A DNA stretch of 64,000 bases, taken from Hymenobacter negativus. Lineage in GTDB: Bacteria; Bacteroidota; Bacteroidia; Cytophagales; Hymenobacteraceae. How positions within the stretch are numbered: the first letter of the stretch is position 1; every line of letters starts with the position of its first letter. Positions 9,081 through 17,292 of the stretch are shown piece by piece. The notes beneath the pieces were generated by a model. It ran no database searches, was not told the origin of the DNA, and saw only the letters and a list, made by a program, of their open reading frames with translations. Position numbers and translations under genes: made by a program. Location of the stretch: positions 62,001 through 126,000 of the forward strand of contig NZ_JAEDAE010000002.1 of NCBI RefSeq assembly GCF_016056375.1, given 5' to 3'.

Positions 9081-9854
9081 TTACTGCAAACCAGCAACAA
9101 GTGGCTGAGTCTTTTGGCTAAGTAGCGAGTTGATGTGGATGGTGTAGTGCGATTCGGCGGGCGAAAAGCCTTCTTGTATCAACATCCGCTGCACGCCGTG
9201 ATTTTGCACCTGGGTGGTGCCGTGCACCCACCTGCGCCCGTGGCTCAGCGAGTAATGCTTGATTTGGCGTACCAGGTCGCCACCGAGGCCGGGGCTGGTA
9301 GCATCCGGCCGGGCGCCCATCAGCATGCCATCGCCATACTTTTCATGCAGCGCAATGGTGGTGAGGGCAATGGGCCGGTTGTCGAGATAAAACAAAAAGC
9401 ATGCTTTCTCGGGAGTGGTGGAATGCAGGAAGCTGAGGGCCCACTCCTGATAGCCCGCCAATACCGATTGTGGACTGAAGAGTGGGTTGGTATTGTAGTG
9501 GGTATGGTAGTTGTTGAATATTACTTCCACCAACTCCAGCACGGCCGGTTCGTCGCCGGTGGTGGCCCGGCGCACCACTAGCCGCGGGTTGCGCAGGGGC
9601 TGCGGCGGCGAGGCGCGCATATCGCACTTGAAGGTGAGGACCGTATCGGCCAGCACCATTGGATAGGGAAGCATGGCGCTCAGTTGCGCCAGTCTATGTG
9701 GTTTGTTGGTGGGAATACGTAGAATGGCCACGTCGACTTGCTCGTCGGCAATGGTGCGCAGCAATGCCTCAGGAGCTAATTCGCTGGCCGTACCCCGCAA
9801 AATACGCATGTTGAAGCGTGCGCTTTCCAGTGGACTGTAGGATATATTGTTCAT
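9081..9854 (-). CDS. GNAT-family acetyltransferase, WecD/RffC-like
   Basis: The 257-residue product has an N-terminal region resembling the non-catalytic domain of dTDP-aminosugar acetyltransferases (RTIADEQVDVAILRIPTN near 35-52). The GNAT fold starts near RLVVRRATTGDEPAVLELV (about 90) and has an acetyl-CoA-binding loop at GLGGDLVRQIKHYSLSHG (about 190). An enzyme acetylating a nucleotide-linked amino sugar for surface polysaccharide is the best guess, and the neighbouring polyprenyl-type glycosyltransferase fits. The pair lies between the two sucD 3' ends, which suggests it arrived together. Exact substrate is unknown. Confidence 0.7.
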   Translation of the reverse strand: MNNISYSPLESARFNMRILRGTASELAPEALLRTIADEQVDVAILRIPTNKPHRLAQLSAMLPYPMVLADTVLTFKCDMRASPPQPLRNPRLVVRRATTGDEPAVLELVEVIFNNYHTHYNTNPLFSPQSVLAGYQEWALSFLHSTTPEKACFLFYLDNRPIALTTIALHEKYGDGMLMGARPDATSPGLGGDLVRQIKHYSLSHGRRWVHGTTQVQNHGVQRMLIQEGFSPAESHYTIHINSLLSQKTQPLVAGLQ

Positions 9855-10155
9855 TGAATGAGTAATTAATGGGAAATATCAATGAGTAACGGTGTCAAAC
9901 AGATGAAGCGTTATCGCATGAACATGGGACAGGAGAAATAACTTTGTTTTATCAATCCACCGCGTCATTTCTTGCTCATACCCCATGGGCGCGTTGCAAA
10001 AAATAATTTGGTTTGGGCAAGGGAGTAATCAAGGACTTAAGGCGAGCGGGACACTTTGTCGCATCGTCGAGTGGCGGCGAAGTAGGGAGGAAAACAAATT
10101 GTGTATCTGATGCTGTAGCCCGTTGATATGGCTCCGATAACAAAGGGCGGGTAGT
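9855..10155. other. 300-bp gap inside the sucD-bracketed cassette
   Basis: Lower in GC than the flanks. I see no supported gene. One TAACTTTG sequence at 9939-9946 on the + strand resembles a Bacteroidota -7 element, but nothing coding lies downstream of it on that strand. The promoter of the acetyltransferase gene (transcribed leftward) should be in the left part. Confidence 0.5.
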
Positions 10156-11097
10156 TCAAGACGTTTTGCCTACCTCATCACGCACTATATATAGCGGTCG
10201 ATTTTTCACACTGTCGAAAACACGGGATACATACAGGCCCACGATGCCGAGCGCTGTCAGGCTCAGGCCCCCCAGTAGCCATACGCTGACCATTAGCGCC
10301 GGCAACATAAGATTAGAATGGCCCAACAAGCCTTGCCCCACCAGCCAGACCGCTGCTATTAGTGCCACGGCAACGATAATTGCCCCCAGTTTCACCAACA
10401 GCCGCAACGGCTTGTCGCTGTAGGCTAGCAGCACCGCAACGGCCAGGCGTACCAACTTACCTAGGCTGTAACTACTTGTTCCGTGCATTCGCACGGCGTG
10501 CTGCACATCCAAGGCACCCTGCCGAAAACCAAGCCACCGCACCTGCAGCGGAAAAGCTCGGGTGGGTTCGCGCACATGCCGTAGGGCCGCCACCACTCGC
10601 CGGTGAAAAACCCCGAAATTTCCCGTTGTGGGGTCGCTCACCGGGCCTCCAAGCCACTTCAGCAACTTATAAAACGTGCGGCCCAACAGCTGCTTGGTGG
10701 CGGTATCCTGCCGATTGGCCCGGCGGCCAAAAACAATATCCAGTTCGTGTTGCCTGGCGTGGGCGTACATTTTGGGAATCTCGGCGGGGATGTCCTGCAG
10801 GTCGCAGTCCATTACAGCCACCCACTCGCCCGTTGCCCGGTCGAGCCCAGCCGTAATGGCCGTGTGTTGCCCAAAATTACGGCTCAGATTCAAGCCCAGC
10901 AGCCGCTCATCGGCAGCGGCCAATGCCTCAATCAGTGCCCAGCTTGCATCGGGACTGTGGTCATTTACCAAGATGATTTCATAATCATCCGTAAGCCTTC
11001 CCAACGTTTCCGTTAGTTGACGGTACAACTCCGGCAGTGCCGCCGCGCAGCCGTAAACCGGAATGACCACAGAAAAGGAGGGCGGGTTGTTTTCCAA
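10156..11097 (-). CDS. Family 2 glycosyltransferase, GtrB/ArnC-like, membrane-anchored
   Basis: The 313-residue product begins with the GT2 fold (SFSVVIPVYGCAAALPEL at residue 8; VNDHSPDASW near 44; DCDLQD near 96, the metal-binding DxD-type motif; GRRANRQDT near 123). It ends with two transmembrane segments (about 235-257 and 268-292), the layout of GtrB/DPM1-type enzymes. These move a sugar from a nucleotide onto undecaprenyl phosphate at the inner membrane for surface glycan modification. A flippase and a final transferase, common partners, are absent here. The gene stands downstream of intact sucD and its terminator. Confidence 0.88.
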   Translation of the reverse strand: MENNPPSFSVVIPVYGCAAALPELYRQLTETLGRLTDDYEIILVNDHSPDASWALIEALAAADERLLGLNLSRNFGQHTAITAGLDRATGEWVAVMDCDLQDIPAEIPKMYAHARQHELDIVFGRRANRQDTATKQLLGRTFYKLLKWLGGPVSDPTTGNFGVFHRRVVAALRHVREPTRAFPLQVRWLGFRQGALDVQHAVRMHGTSSYSLGKLVRLAVAVLLAYSDKPLRLLVKLGAIIVAVALIAAVWLVGQGLLGHSNLMLPALMVSVWLLGGLSLTALGIVGLYVSRVFDSVKNRPLYIVRDEVGKTS

Positions 11098-11134
11098 AAG
11101 GGTAATTATTTATACTCGGCCGTACAGTAAACGC

Positions 11135-11174
11135 AAAAAAGGAAGCCCCGGCCTTGGCCGGGGCTTCCTTTTTC
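11135..11174 (-). terminator. Terminator after sucD
   Basis: A perfect 13-bp stem (GGAAGCCCCGGCC/GGCCGGGGCTTCC) with a 2-nt spacer, an A-run on the left and TTTTT on the right. It lies 22 nt past the sucD stop in the direction of transcription and may also stop convergent transcripts. Confidence 0.9.
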
Positions 11175-11195
11175 AAATAAAAAGTAGTGCGCTGC

Positions 11196-12077
11196 TTATT
11201 TGCCGCCCAGCACGCGCAGCATGGTGTCGCCAATCTCGGCGGGCGAATCCACCACGTGGATGCCGCACTCGCGCATAATGGCCATTTTAGCAGCGGCCGT
11301 GTCGTCGGCACCGCCCACGATGGCACCGGCGTGGCCCATGCGGCGGCCGGGAGGCGCGGTTTGGCCGGCGATGAAGCCTACCACGGGCTTTTTGTTGCCG
11401 GTTTCTTTAATCCAACGCGCTGCTTCGGCTTCCATGCCGCCGCCGATTTCGCCAATCATCACAATGCCTTCGGTCTCGGGGTCGTTCATGAGCAATTCCA
11501 CCGCCTGCTTGGTGGTGGTGCCGATGATGGGGTCGCCGCCGATGCCGATGGCCGTGGTCTGGCCCAGGCCGGCTTTGGTGAGCTGGTCAACTGCTTCGTA
11601 GGTCAGCGTGCCCGACTTGGACACGATGCCGATTTTGCCTTTCGAGAAGATGAAGCCGGGCATGATGCCCACTTTGCACTCGCCGGCGGTCATCACACCG
11701 GGGCAGTTCGGGCCCACCATCGTTACCTCGGGGCGTTCCGATAGGTACTGCTTCACGGCAATCATGTCCTTGGTCGGGATGCCTTCGGTGATGGTGATAA
11801 TCACCTTAATGCCCGCGTCGGCGGCCTCCATGATGGCGTCGGCGGCGAAAGCTGGGGGCACGAAAATGATGGTGGTATCGGCACCGGCCTTCTCCACGGC
11901 CTCGGCCACGGTGTTGAACACGGGACGGCCGAGGTGCTCGGAGCCGCCTTTGCCGGGCGTCACGCCGCCCACCACGTTGGTGCCGTAGTCCATCATCTGC
12001 TGGGCGTGGAACGAACCCTCGGAGCCGGTGAAGCCCTGTACGATAACCTTGGAATCTTTATTGACCAGAACGCTCAT
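11196..12077 (-). CDS. sucD: Succinyl-CoA ligase (ADP/GDP-forming) alpha subunit
   Basis: Works with SucB in the TCA cycle to make succinate and ATP/GTP from succinyl-CoA. The 293-residue product is full length. It shows the CoA-binding [18 protein letters not shown] near 16, [20 protein letters not shown] near 123, [10 protein letters not shown] near 153 and the phosphohistidine motif GHAGAIVGG (His249). The ATG at 12077 is preferred because the frame upstream lacks family features. sucB is not in the window, so the two subunit genes are not adjacent here. The promoter is visible 64 nt upstream. The last 150 bp exist a second time at 8932-9073. Confidence 0.97.
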   Translation of the reverse strand: MSVLVNKDSKVIVQGFTGSEGSFHAQQMMDYGTNVVGGVTPGKGGSEHLGRPVFNTVAEAVEKAGADTTIIFVPPAFAADAIMEAADAGIKVIITITEGIPTKDMIAVKQYLSERPEVTMVGPNCPGVMTAGECKVGIMPGFIFSKGKIGIVSKSGTLTYEAVDQLTKAGLGQTTAIGIGGDPIIGTTTKQAVELLMNDPETEGIVMIGEIGGGMEAEAARWIKETGNKKPVVGFIAGQTAPPGRRMGHAGAIVGGADDTAAAKMAIMRECGIHVVDSPAEIGDTMLRVLGGK

Positions 12078-12140
12078 TCGGAGGTGTTTTTGGGATATTG
12101 ATGGAGTGGGGGAGGGAAGCCCGGACGGGCAACGGTGGTG

Positions 12141-12170
12141 CAAAAGTAGGGGATTTTGGGGCTAGGGCAA
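12141..12170 (-). promoter_or_regulatory. Predicted sucD promoter (TTG-N19-TACTTTTG)
   Basis: On the minus strand, TTG (12168-12170), a 19-nt spacer and TACTTTTG (12141-12148) match the Bacteroidota housekeeping consensus TTG-N19-TAnnTTTG. The leader to the sucD ATG would be about 58 nt. Confidence 0.7.
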
Positions 12171-12342
12171 GGTGGCAGCTGTGCAATCCATTGAACGTCA
12201 TGCCGGGCATTGCCAGCAGGACGTGTAGCGCGTCATTGGCCCGCCATTCTTTTTGCGCTTCCAGACCCGCTCATCCCCGCCCCGCCGCCGAAATTCGTAC
12301 CTTTGCAGTCTCACTTCCCATCTCCCCACCCATCATTTTTCG

Positions 12343-13320
12343 ATGTATTTCAACCACGTCATTGAGGCCGTTGGTCACACGCCTCTCGTCAAGCTCAACA
12401 AAGTAACCGACGGCATTAAAGGCACCGTGCTGGCCAAAGTCGAGTATTTCAACCCCGGCAACTCGGTGAAGGACCGCATGGCCATCCGCATGATTGAGGA
12501 CGCCGAGAAAGCGGGCATTCTCAAGCCAGGCGGCACCATCATCGAAGGCACCAGCGGCAACACCGGCATGGGCCTGGCCCTGGCCGCCGTGGCCAAAGGC
12601 TACAAAACCATCTTCGTGATGAGCGACAAGCAGAGCAAGGAAAAGCAGGACATCCTGCGCGCTGTGGGCGCCGAAGTAGTGGTCTGCCCCGTTGATGTAG
12701 CCCCCGAAGACCCGCGCAGCTACTATTCGGTGGCCAAGCGCCTCAGCCAGGAAACGCCCAATTCCTTCTACCCCAACCAGTACGACAACCTCTCGAACGC
12801 GGCCGCGCACTACGACACCACCGGCCCCGAAATCTGGGCGCAGACGGAAGGCAAAATCACGCACTGGGCGGCCGGTGTGGGCACGGGCGGCACCATCTGC
12901 GGCGTGAGCAAGTACCTCAAAGAGCAGAACCCCAACATCTTCACGCTGGGCCTCGACACCTACGGCTCGGTGTTTAAGAAATACAAGGAAACGGGCATCT
13001 TCGACGAGAACGAAATCTACCCCTACAAAACCGAGGGCATCGGCGAAGATATTTTGCCCAAAAACGTGGACTTCGATGTTATCGATTTGTTCATTAAAGT
13101 GACCGACCAAGACGCCGCCGTGATGACGCGCCGCCTTGCCAAGGAAGAAGGCCTGTTTGTGGGCTGGAGCTGCGGTTCGGCCGTTTTTGGGGCGCTGGAA
13201 TACGCTCGCGAGCACCTGAAAGAAGACGATACGATGGTGATTGTGCTGCCCGACCACGGCACCCGCTACCTCGGCAAAATCTATAACGACGACTGGATGC
13301 GCGCGCAGGGCTGGCTATAA
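12343..13320 (+). CDS. PLP-dependent cysteine synthase / cystathionine beta-synthase family enzyme
   Basis: A 325-residue fold-type II PLP enzyme. Visible motifs are HTPLVKLNKV near 12, the PLP lysine in NPGNSVKDR (about residue 42), the substrate loop EGTSGNTGMGLA near 70 and the phosphate-binding GVGTGGTICG near 185. These enzymes replace the beta-substituent of serine or O-acetylserine with sulphide or homocysteine. The sequence has the long family-specific inserts of cystathionine beta-synthase catalytic cores rather than compact CysK, but lacks CBS domains; both reactions remain possible. A TACCTTTG promoter-like box lies at 12298-12305. Confidence 0.88.
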   Translation: MYFNHVIEAVGHTPLVKLNKVTDGIKGTVLAKVEYFNPGNSVKDRMAIRMIEDAEKAGILKPGGTIIEGTSGNTGMGLALAAVAKGYKTIFVMSDKQSKEKQDILRAVGAEVVVCPVDVAPEDPRSYYSVAKRLSQETPNSFYPNQYDNLSNAAAHYDTTGPEIWAQTEGKITHWAAGVGTGGTICGVSKYLKEQNPNIFTLGLDTYGSVFKKYKETGIFDENEIYPYKTEGIGEDILPKNVDFDVIDLFIKVTDQDAAVMTRRLAKEEGLFVGWSCGSAVFGALEYAREHLKEDDTMVIVLPDHGTRYLGKIYNDDWMRAQGWL

Positions 13321-13333
13321 GTTAGCCGGGCCA

Positions 13334-13364
13334 TTGCGGGAGCGCAGTCGGGTTGTTATCTTCG
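13334..13364 (+). promoter_or_regulatory. Possible promoter of response-regulator gene
   Basis: TTG (13334-13336), a 20-nt spacer and TATCTTCG (13357-13364) resemble TTG-N19-TAnnTTTG with one mismatch. It lies 28 nt before the ATG at 13392. Confidence 0.45.
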
Positions 13365-13391
13365 TAAAAGCTTGTTTATTAGCACTACAAT

Positions 13392-13802
13392 ATGTCTACT
13401 AATTTGAATCACATTGTACTCGTTGACGACAACGAAACCACGAGCTTCCTTAACAACCGGCTGCTGGGCCGGCTGGCGGTGGCCGACCACGTCAGCACGT
13501 TTTCGCGGGCCGATGAGGCCTTCGAGCAGCTCTGGGGCGACAACAACGCCGAGAACAGCGTGCCCGCGCCCGACCTCGTATTCGTCGACCTGAAAATGCC
13601 TGGCGTGTCCGGTTTCGAGTTCTTGGAGCTATACAATGCCCTGCCCAAACCCGTGCAGGACCAGACCGTTATGGCCGTGCTTACCACGTCTATGCACGGG
13701 GCCGATACTGCCCGTGTGGCCCAGTACCCCAATGTGGAATACCTCACCAAGCCCCTCACCGAGGAGAAAATGCGCAAGCTGCTGGAAAAGCGGTTTCAAT
13801 AA
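13392..13802 (+). CDS. Single-domain response regulator
   Basis: The 136-residue product is a receiver domain alone: acidic pair at D12-D13, phosphoacceptor D66 in VFVDLKMPG, the conserved threonine in LTTSM and the lysine in LTKPL. With no output domain it should act by protein contact or as a phosphorelay step. The N terminus (VDDNETTSFLNNRLLGRLAV) closely parallels the regulator at 49923-50327. No kinase is adjacent, so its partner is encoded elsewhere. Confidence 0.92.
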   Translation: MSTNLNHIVLVDDNETTSFLNNRLLGRLAVADHVSTFSRADEAFEQLWGDNNAENSVPAPDLVFVDLKMPGVSGFEFLELYNALPKPVQDQTVMAVLTTSMHGADTARVAQYPNVEYLTKPLTEEKMRKLLEKRFQ

Positions 13803-13816
13803 ATCATAAATCGCCC

Positions 13817-13905
13817 GTCATTGCGAGCATTCCGCGCATCAAGCGGCGACGAAGCAATCCGTCCTCTTGTGGCGACAAGCCCTGAGTTGTGACAAGGCCC
13901 TTGAT
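13817..13905. repeat. Palindromic element family B, left half only (B1)
   Basis: Begins GTCATTGCGAGC and continues to GAAGCAATCCGTCCTCTTG and then the interior block ACAAGCCCTGAGTTGTGAC that is also found in elements B3 and B4. The right arm is missing; a terminator stem follows instead. Confidence 0.75.
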
Positions 13906-13906
13906 A

Positions 13907-13940
13907 GAAAAGCCCCGGCACTACGCGTCGGGGCTTTTTT
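13907..13940. terminator. Bidirectional terminator between convergent genes
   Basis: AAAGCCCCG and CGGGGCTTTTTT form the stem with an A-run on the left. It serves the response regulator (+) and the barrel protein gene (-) that stops at 13945. Confidence 0.85.
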
Positions 13941-13944
13941 ATTT

Positions 13945-14451
13945 TTACAATCCGTCCAATACCTGGAAAATCCCGGTCTTTTTCTTTTTGAGGAAAATGT
14001 ACCGTACCGAAACCGCCGTGGGAAACCGGTTCCAGTCGGCCGAGCCGTATTCGATGGTGGGCTTGAAATCGAAGGAAACAACGAAAGGAATGAAGGCGAT
14101 TTTGTATTCGACGCCTGCCAGGCCGTCGAACCCCCAGAAGTTGCCGGTGTCGCGGTTATTGCCGAAGTGGCCGCCAGCGCCGAAATAATAGTTCAGGCTG
14201 GGGCCGAGGATGCCGAAGTGGCGCTCGGCCAGTACCGTGGCGCTGTGCTCGCGGGGCGCAAACATGCCCAGGCCCTCGATGGTGGTTTTGGGCAAAATGA
14301 GTTGCTGAATGCTGATGCCGTAGTTGGTGCCGTCGCTGCGGATGCCGGCGGCCGTGCGATACTTCTGGGCCGCAGCAGGCCGGGCTAGAAGTACCGCCAG
14401 CAGCAGGCAACTGACGATGTGTAAGGAATACAACGAAGACAGCAGTTTCAT
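13945..14451 (-). CDS. Small outer-membrane beta-barrel protein
   Basis: The 168-residue product has a signal peptide (cleavage after ARPAAA, about 28) and alternating strands with glycine/aromatic ends (LNYYFGAGGHFGNNRD; GVEYKIAFIPFVVSFDFKPT). This matches the outer-membrane protein at 54268-54882, which shows FYYGAGFHAG and GLEYKLPDLPFVVGVDYKP at equivalent places, so the two are paralogues. Function is unknown. It converges on the response regulator gene. Confidence 0.8.
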   Translation of the reverse strand: MKLLSSLYSLHIVSCLLLAVLLARPAAAQKYRTAAGIRSDGTNYGISIQQLILPKTTIEGLGMFAPREHSATVLAERHFGILGPSLNYYFGAGGHFGNNRDTGNFWGFDGLAGVEYKIAFIPFVVSFDFKPTIEYGSADWNRFPTAVSVRYIFLKKKKTGIFQVLDGL

Positions 14452-14460
14452 AACGAACAG

Positions 14461-14492
14461 CGTAGGGTGCGGGGTCGTACCCGCACCCTACG
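14461..14492. repeat. Perfect 13-bp hairpin
   Basis: CGTAGGGTGCGGG (14461-14473) and its exact reverse complement (14480-14492) with a 6-nt loop. No T-run follows on either side, so it is probably a small dispersed repeat or an RNA-processing structure rather than a terminator. Confidence 0.7.
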
Positions 14493-14520
14493 CAGAAACG
14501 ACGCCAGAAATTGCCTTCGT

Positions 14521-16179
14521 TTACTCTACCGCATCCACAAACGCGAATTGCTGGCCGTCGAACAAGCCCTTGTCGCTCAGTTTCAGGCTGGGAATGACGA
14601 GTAGTGCCATGAAGGAAAGTGTCATAAACGGCGCGCCCAGCGGCGAGCCCAACTGCTTGGACAGCGCGTCGACGGCGGCGTAGGCACTGGCCACAGTTAG
14701 CCCGCTCTGGTCCGACATGAGGCCGGCCACGGGCAGCGGCAGCAGTATTTCCTGGCCATCGGCCCCCACGGCGGCCAGGCCGCCTTTGGCCTGAATCACC
14801 AGGTTCACGGCGCGGGCCATGCTTTCGTCGTCGCAGCCCACGGCGGTTATGTTGTGCGAATCGTGGCCCACGCTGCTGGCCAGCGCGCCATGCTTTAGCC
14901 CGAAGCCCTGGATGAAAGCCACGGCCGGCGCTACGTGCGGCTGGTAGCGGTTGATGACGGCCAGTTTGAGTATGTCGGCGGCCACGTCGGGCACCACCAG
15001 GCCGTTTTCAATCGTGGCCGGCACATCCACGCGAGCCGTGATGAGCTGGCCGTCGAAGCACTCGATAACGCGAAGGGTGGGGCGCTCAGTAGCGGGGGCG
15101 GGCAGCTGGAAATCCTGCGCTGTCACGGGTTGGGCATGGAAAGTATTGACCACGGCAATGGGCGTGGCCGGCAACAGCGACTTTCCGTTTTCGGCCACTA
15201 GCTCGCCATTGAGGTAGGTTTGCAGCACTTCAAAATCGCGCAGGTCTTTTACCACGATGAAGTCGGCAGGGTCGCCTTCGCCCAGCAGGCCCACGGGTAG
15301 GTGGTAGTGCTTCACGGGGTTGATGCAGGCCACGCGCAGCACGTTGAACACGTCGTTGCCCAGTGCCACGGCCCGCTGCACCAGTTGGTTGATGTGGCCC
15401 AGCACCAGCGTATCGGGGTGTTTGTCGTCGGAGCAGAACATGAGGTGGTGGTAATGCTCGGGCATCAGTTCGATGAGGGCATCGAAATTGCGGGCGGCCG
15501 AACCCTCCCGAATGAGGATTTTCATGCCAACGGCCAGCTTGTCGAGCGCCTCGGCGGCGGTGAAGCACTCGTGGTCGGTGCTGATGCCGGCGCTGGCGTA
15601 GTGGGCCGCGTCGTCGGCGCGCAGGCCGGGGGCGTGGCCGTCCACGGGGCGGCCGGCGGCGTGGGCCAGGGCAATTTTGGCCATCACGTCGGCGTCACGG
15701 TGCAACACGCCGGGCCAGTTCATCATTTCGGCCAGGTAGCCGATTTTGGGGTTTTCAAACAGCTTTTTGATGTCGGCGGCCGTGATTTCGGCCCCGGCCG
15801 TTTCAAATGGCGTGGCCGGCACGCAGCTGGGCGCCCCAAAGCAGAACTTGAACGGCGAATGCGCCGCGTTTTCCAGCATGAATTCTACCCCGGCCACCCC
15901 CAGCACGTTGCCGATTTCGTGCGGGTCGCTCACGGTGGCCACCGTGCCGTGCATCACGGCCAGGCGGGCAAATTCGGTGGGCACCAGCAGCGAGCTTTCG
16001 ACGTGCACGTGGGCATCCACAAAACCGGGCATTAGGTAAGGCAGGGCAGGGTCGGCCTCGGCGTCGTTAATGGGGGCAATGGCGGCGATGCGGCCGCCTT
16101 CAACCTGAATAACGGCGGGCTGAATGGAACGGGCGAAGATGTCGACGACGTTGGCCGTGAGCGAGAAATCAACAGGCAT
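14521..16179 (-). CDS. ade: Adenine deaminase
   Basis: Converts adenine to hypoxanthine and ammonia in purine salvage. The 552-residue amidohydrolase shows the metal-binding PGFVDAHVHVESS near 51, the TVSDPHEIGNVLG block near 81, GHAPGLRADD near 180, DDKHPDTL near 250 and VGHDSHNITAVG near 435, all hallmarks of the Ade family. The length is normal. It stands alone, divergent from the small lipoprotein gene at 16267. No purine-responsive element was recognised in the 87-bp gap. Confidence 0.94.
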   Translation of the reverse strand: MPVDFSLTANVVDIFARSIQPAVIQVEGGRIAAIAPINDAEADPALPYLMPGFVDAHVHVESSLLVPTEFARLAVMHGTVATVSDPHEIGNVLGVAGVEFMLENAAHSPFKFCFGAPSCVPATPFETAGAEITAADIKKLFENPKIGYLAEMMNWPGVLHRDADVMAKIALAHAAGRPVDGHAPGLRADDAAHYASAGISTDHECFTAAEALDKLAVGMKILIREGSAARNFDALIELMPEHYHHLMFCSDDKHPDTLVLGHINQLVQRAVALGNDVFNVLRVACINPVKHYHLPVGLLGEGDPADFIVVKDLRDFEVLQTYLNGELVAENGKSLLPATPIAVVNTFHAQPVTAQDFQLPAPATERPTLRVIECFDGQLITARVDVPATIENGLVVPDVAADILKLAVINRYQPHVAPAVAFIQGFGLKHGALASSVGHDSHNITAVGCDDESMARAVNLVIQAKGGLAAVGADGQEILLPLPVAGLMSDQSGLTVASAYAAVDALSKQLGSPLGAPFMTLSFMALLVIPSLKLSDKGLFDGQQFAFVDAVE

Positions 16180-16222
16180 GGGAAAAGGCTGGAGCGAAAA
16201 GCAAACCGACCCACTGCCGGTT

Positions 16223-16249
16223 TTGCGTCGGCAAAGAACCTTATATTTG
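16223..16249 (+). promoter_or_regulatory. Possible promoter of the 49-residue lipoprotein gene
   Basis: TTG (16223-16225), a 16-nt spacer and TATATTTG (16242-16249) fit the Bacteroidota pattern with a short spacer. The GTG start is 17 nt further on. Confidence 0.45.
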
Positions 16250-16266
16250 ACAAAAAACCGCTTCCG

Positions 16267-16416
16267 GTGAAAAAGAACCTTGCCCTTTTGCTGCTCGTGC
16301 TGCCGCTATTGCTGGCCGAGGGCGGCTGTGCCCGCCGCACCGCCCAACAGAAAAAAACCTCCTGGTACCGGCACCACAGCGGCGGCAAGTCGGTGCCGTG
16401 CCCCTGCGGGCACTAG
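16267..16416 (+). CDS. Very small lipoprotein (49 residues)
   Basis: Reading from GTG at 16267 gives a charged start MKKNLALLLL, a hydrophobic core, a lipobox-like AEGGC (Cys about 21) and a short basic tail ending KSVPCPCGH with a C-x-C-x-H motif. It is preceded by a promoter-like sequence and followed by a separate gene 34 bp later. The hydrophobic core plus the conserved-looking Cys/His tail argue that it is real. A metal-binding or scaffold role is conceivable but not shown. Confidence 0.6.
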   Translation: MKKNLALLLLVLPLLLAEGGCARRTAQQKKTSWYRHHSGGKSVPCPCGH

Positions 16417-16450
16417 GCAACCATTGGCGGCCCGATTGGCTCTCGTTGGT

Positions 16451-17260
16451 ATGAAACCCTTTCCGTTCCGTATTGCGGCCCTGTTGCTCCTGACGGCTGC
16501 TACCGCCCAAGCGCAGGTGCCCCGGCGCACCCCGGCGGCGGGCAGCACGCCCTCCACCAGCCAGCCGCACGACTACCCACTCCCGCCCGCGCCGCGCTAC
16601 GCCACCGGTGGCTACTCCGGCTCCTACCGCCTGCCCGACGGCAGCTGGCACCCGGCCGAAATATTTGGCCCTGATATGCCTGACCGCGTGCGCCTGCGCC
16701 CCGAAAACCTGCCTGACTACGCCCTTTTCCTACCCAACGAAGTGCCCGCCTACGTGGTGCGGGGCGATACATTCGTGACGGTGCCGGCCTTTGTACGGCA
16801 CAAGGGCCACCAGCTGGTGCCCGCCGGCTATGCCCAGCGTGTGTACCGCGACGCAGACTACGAAGTGCTGGTTTTTCAAGCCCCCACGCCCGAAACCCTG
16901 CGGGCTTTCAATACGCCGGCGGTGCCCAATGGGCCGCTGGTATCATCGGCGGGGGCACTGCCGGCCACTGCGACAAGCACGGCTGATGCTTTCAGTAATT
17001 CCTTTTTCGGGGCGCTGCTGGATTTATTTGTTTTCCCCCGAGCCAACCAAACCGTGCTGCTGCGCCACGCGGGCCAGGTGCAGGAGCTGCCCGCCAAAAC
17101 ACGCCGTTACCGCCAGCTTATGCTAGCCCTGCTGGCCGATGACCCGGCCGTGTGCGCCCAATTGCGGGCCGGCCAGTTGGCCACGCGCCGGGAAGCCCCG
17201 CAGCTGCTGGCTACCTGCGCCGCGCACCGCCGCGAGGCGCTGCTGCAGGCCCGCAAATAA
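16451..17260 (+). CDS. Secreted hypothetical protein, paralogue of 22468-23205
   Basis: The ATG at 16451 gives a signal peptide (cleavage near ATAQAQ, 23) on a 269-residue product. A motif GSYRLPDGSWHPAEI near 52 is followed by strands. The C-terminal part reads VLLRHAGQVQEL, then LLADDPAVCAQLRAGQL near 225. This last pattern is shared with the protein at 22468-23205 (HDDPELLSVLNAGQL). The frame continues upstream of 16451 but overlaps the small lipoprotein gene and has no sensible N terminus. The function is unknown. Confidence 0.75.
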   Translation: MKPFPFRIAALLLLTAATAQAQVPRRTPAAGSTPSTSQPHDYPLPPAPRYATGGYSGSYRLPDGSWHPAEIFGPDMPDRVRLRPENLPDYALFLPNEVPAYVVRGDTFVTVPAFVRHKGHQLVPAGYAQRVYRDADYEVLVFQAPTPETLRAFNTPAVPNGPLVSSAGALPATATSTADAFSNSFFGALLDLFVFPRANQTVLLRHAGQVQELPAKTRRYRQLMLALLADDPAVCAQLRAGQLATRREAPQLLATCAAHRREALLQARK

Positions 17261-17292
17261 CCCGGACGGCCGTTTCTGGTTTACTTTGCCTT

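Noticed and set aside
12195..12240. Another copy of the family A palindrome before the cysteine-synthase gene
   Set aside because: A single CGTCATGCCGGGCATTGCCAG stretch resembles one arm but has no pairing partner.
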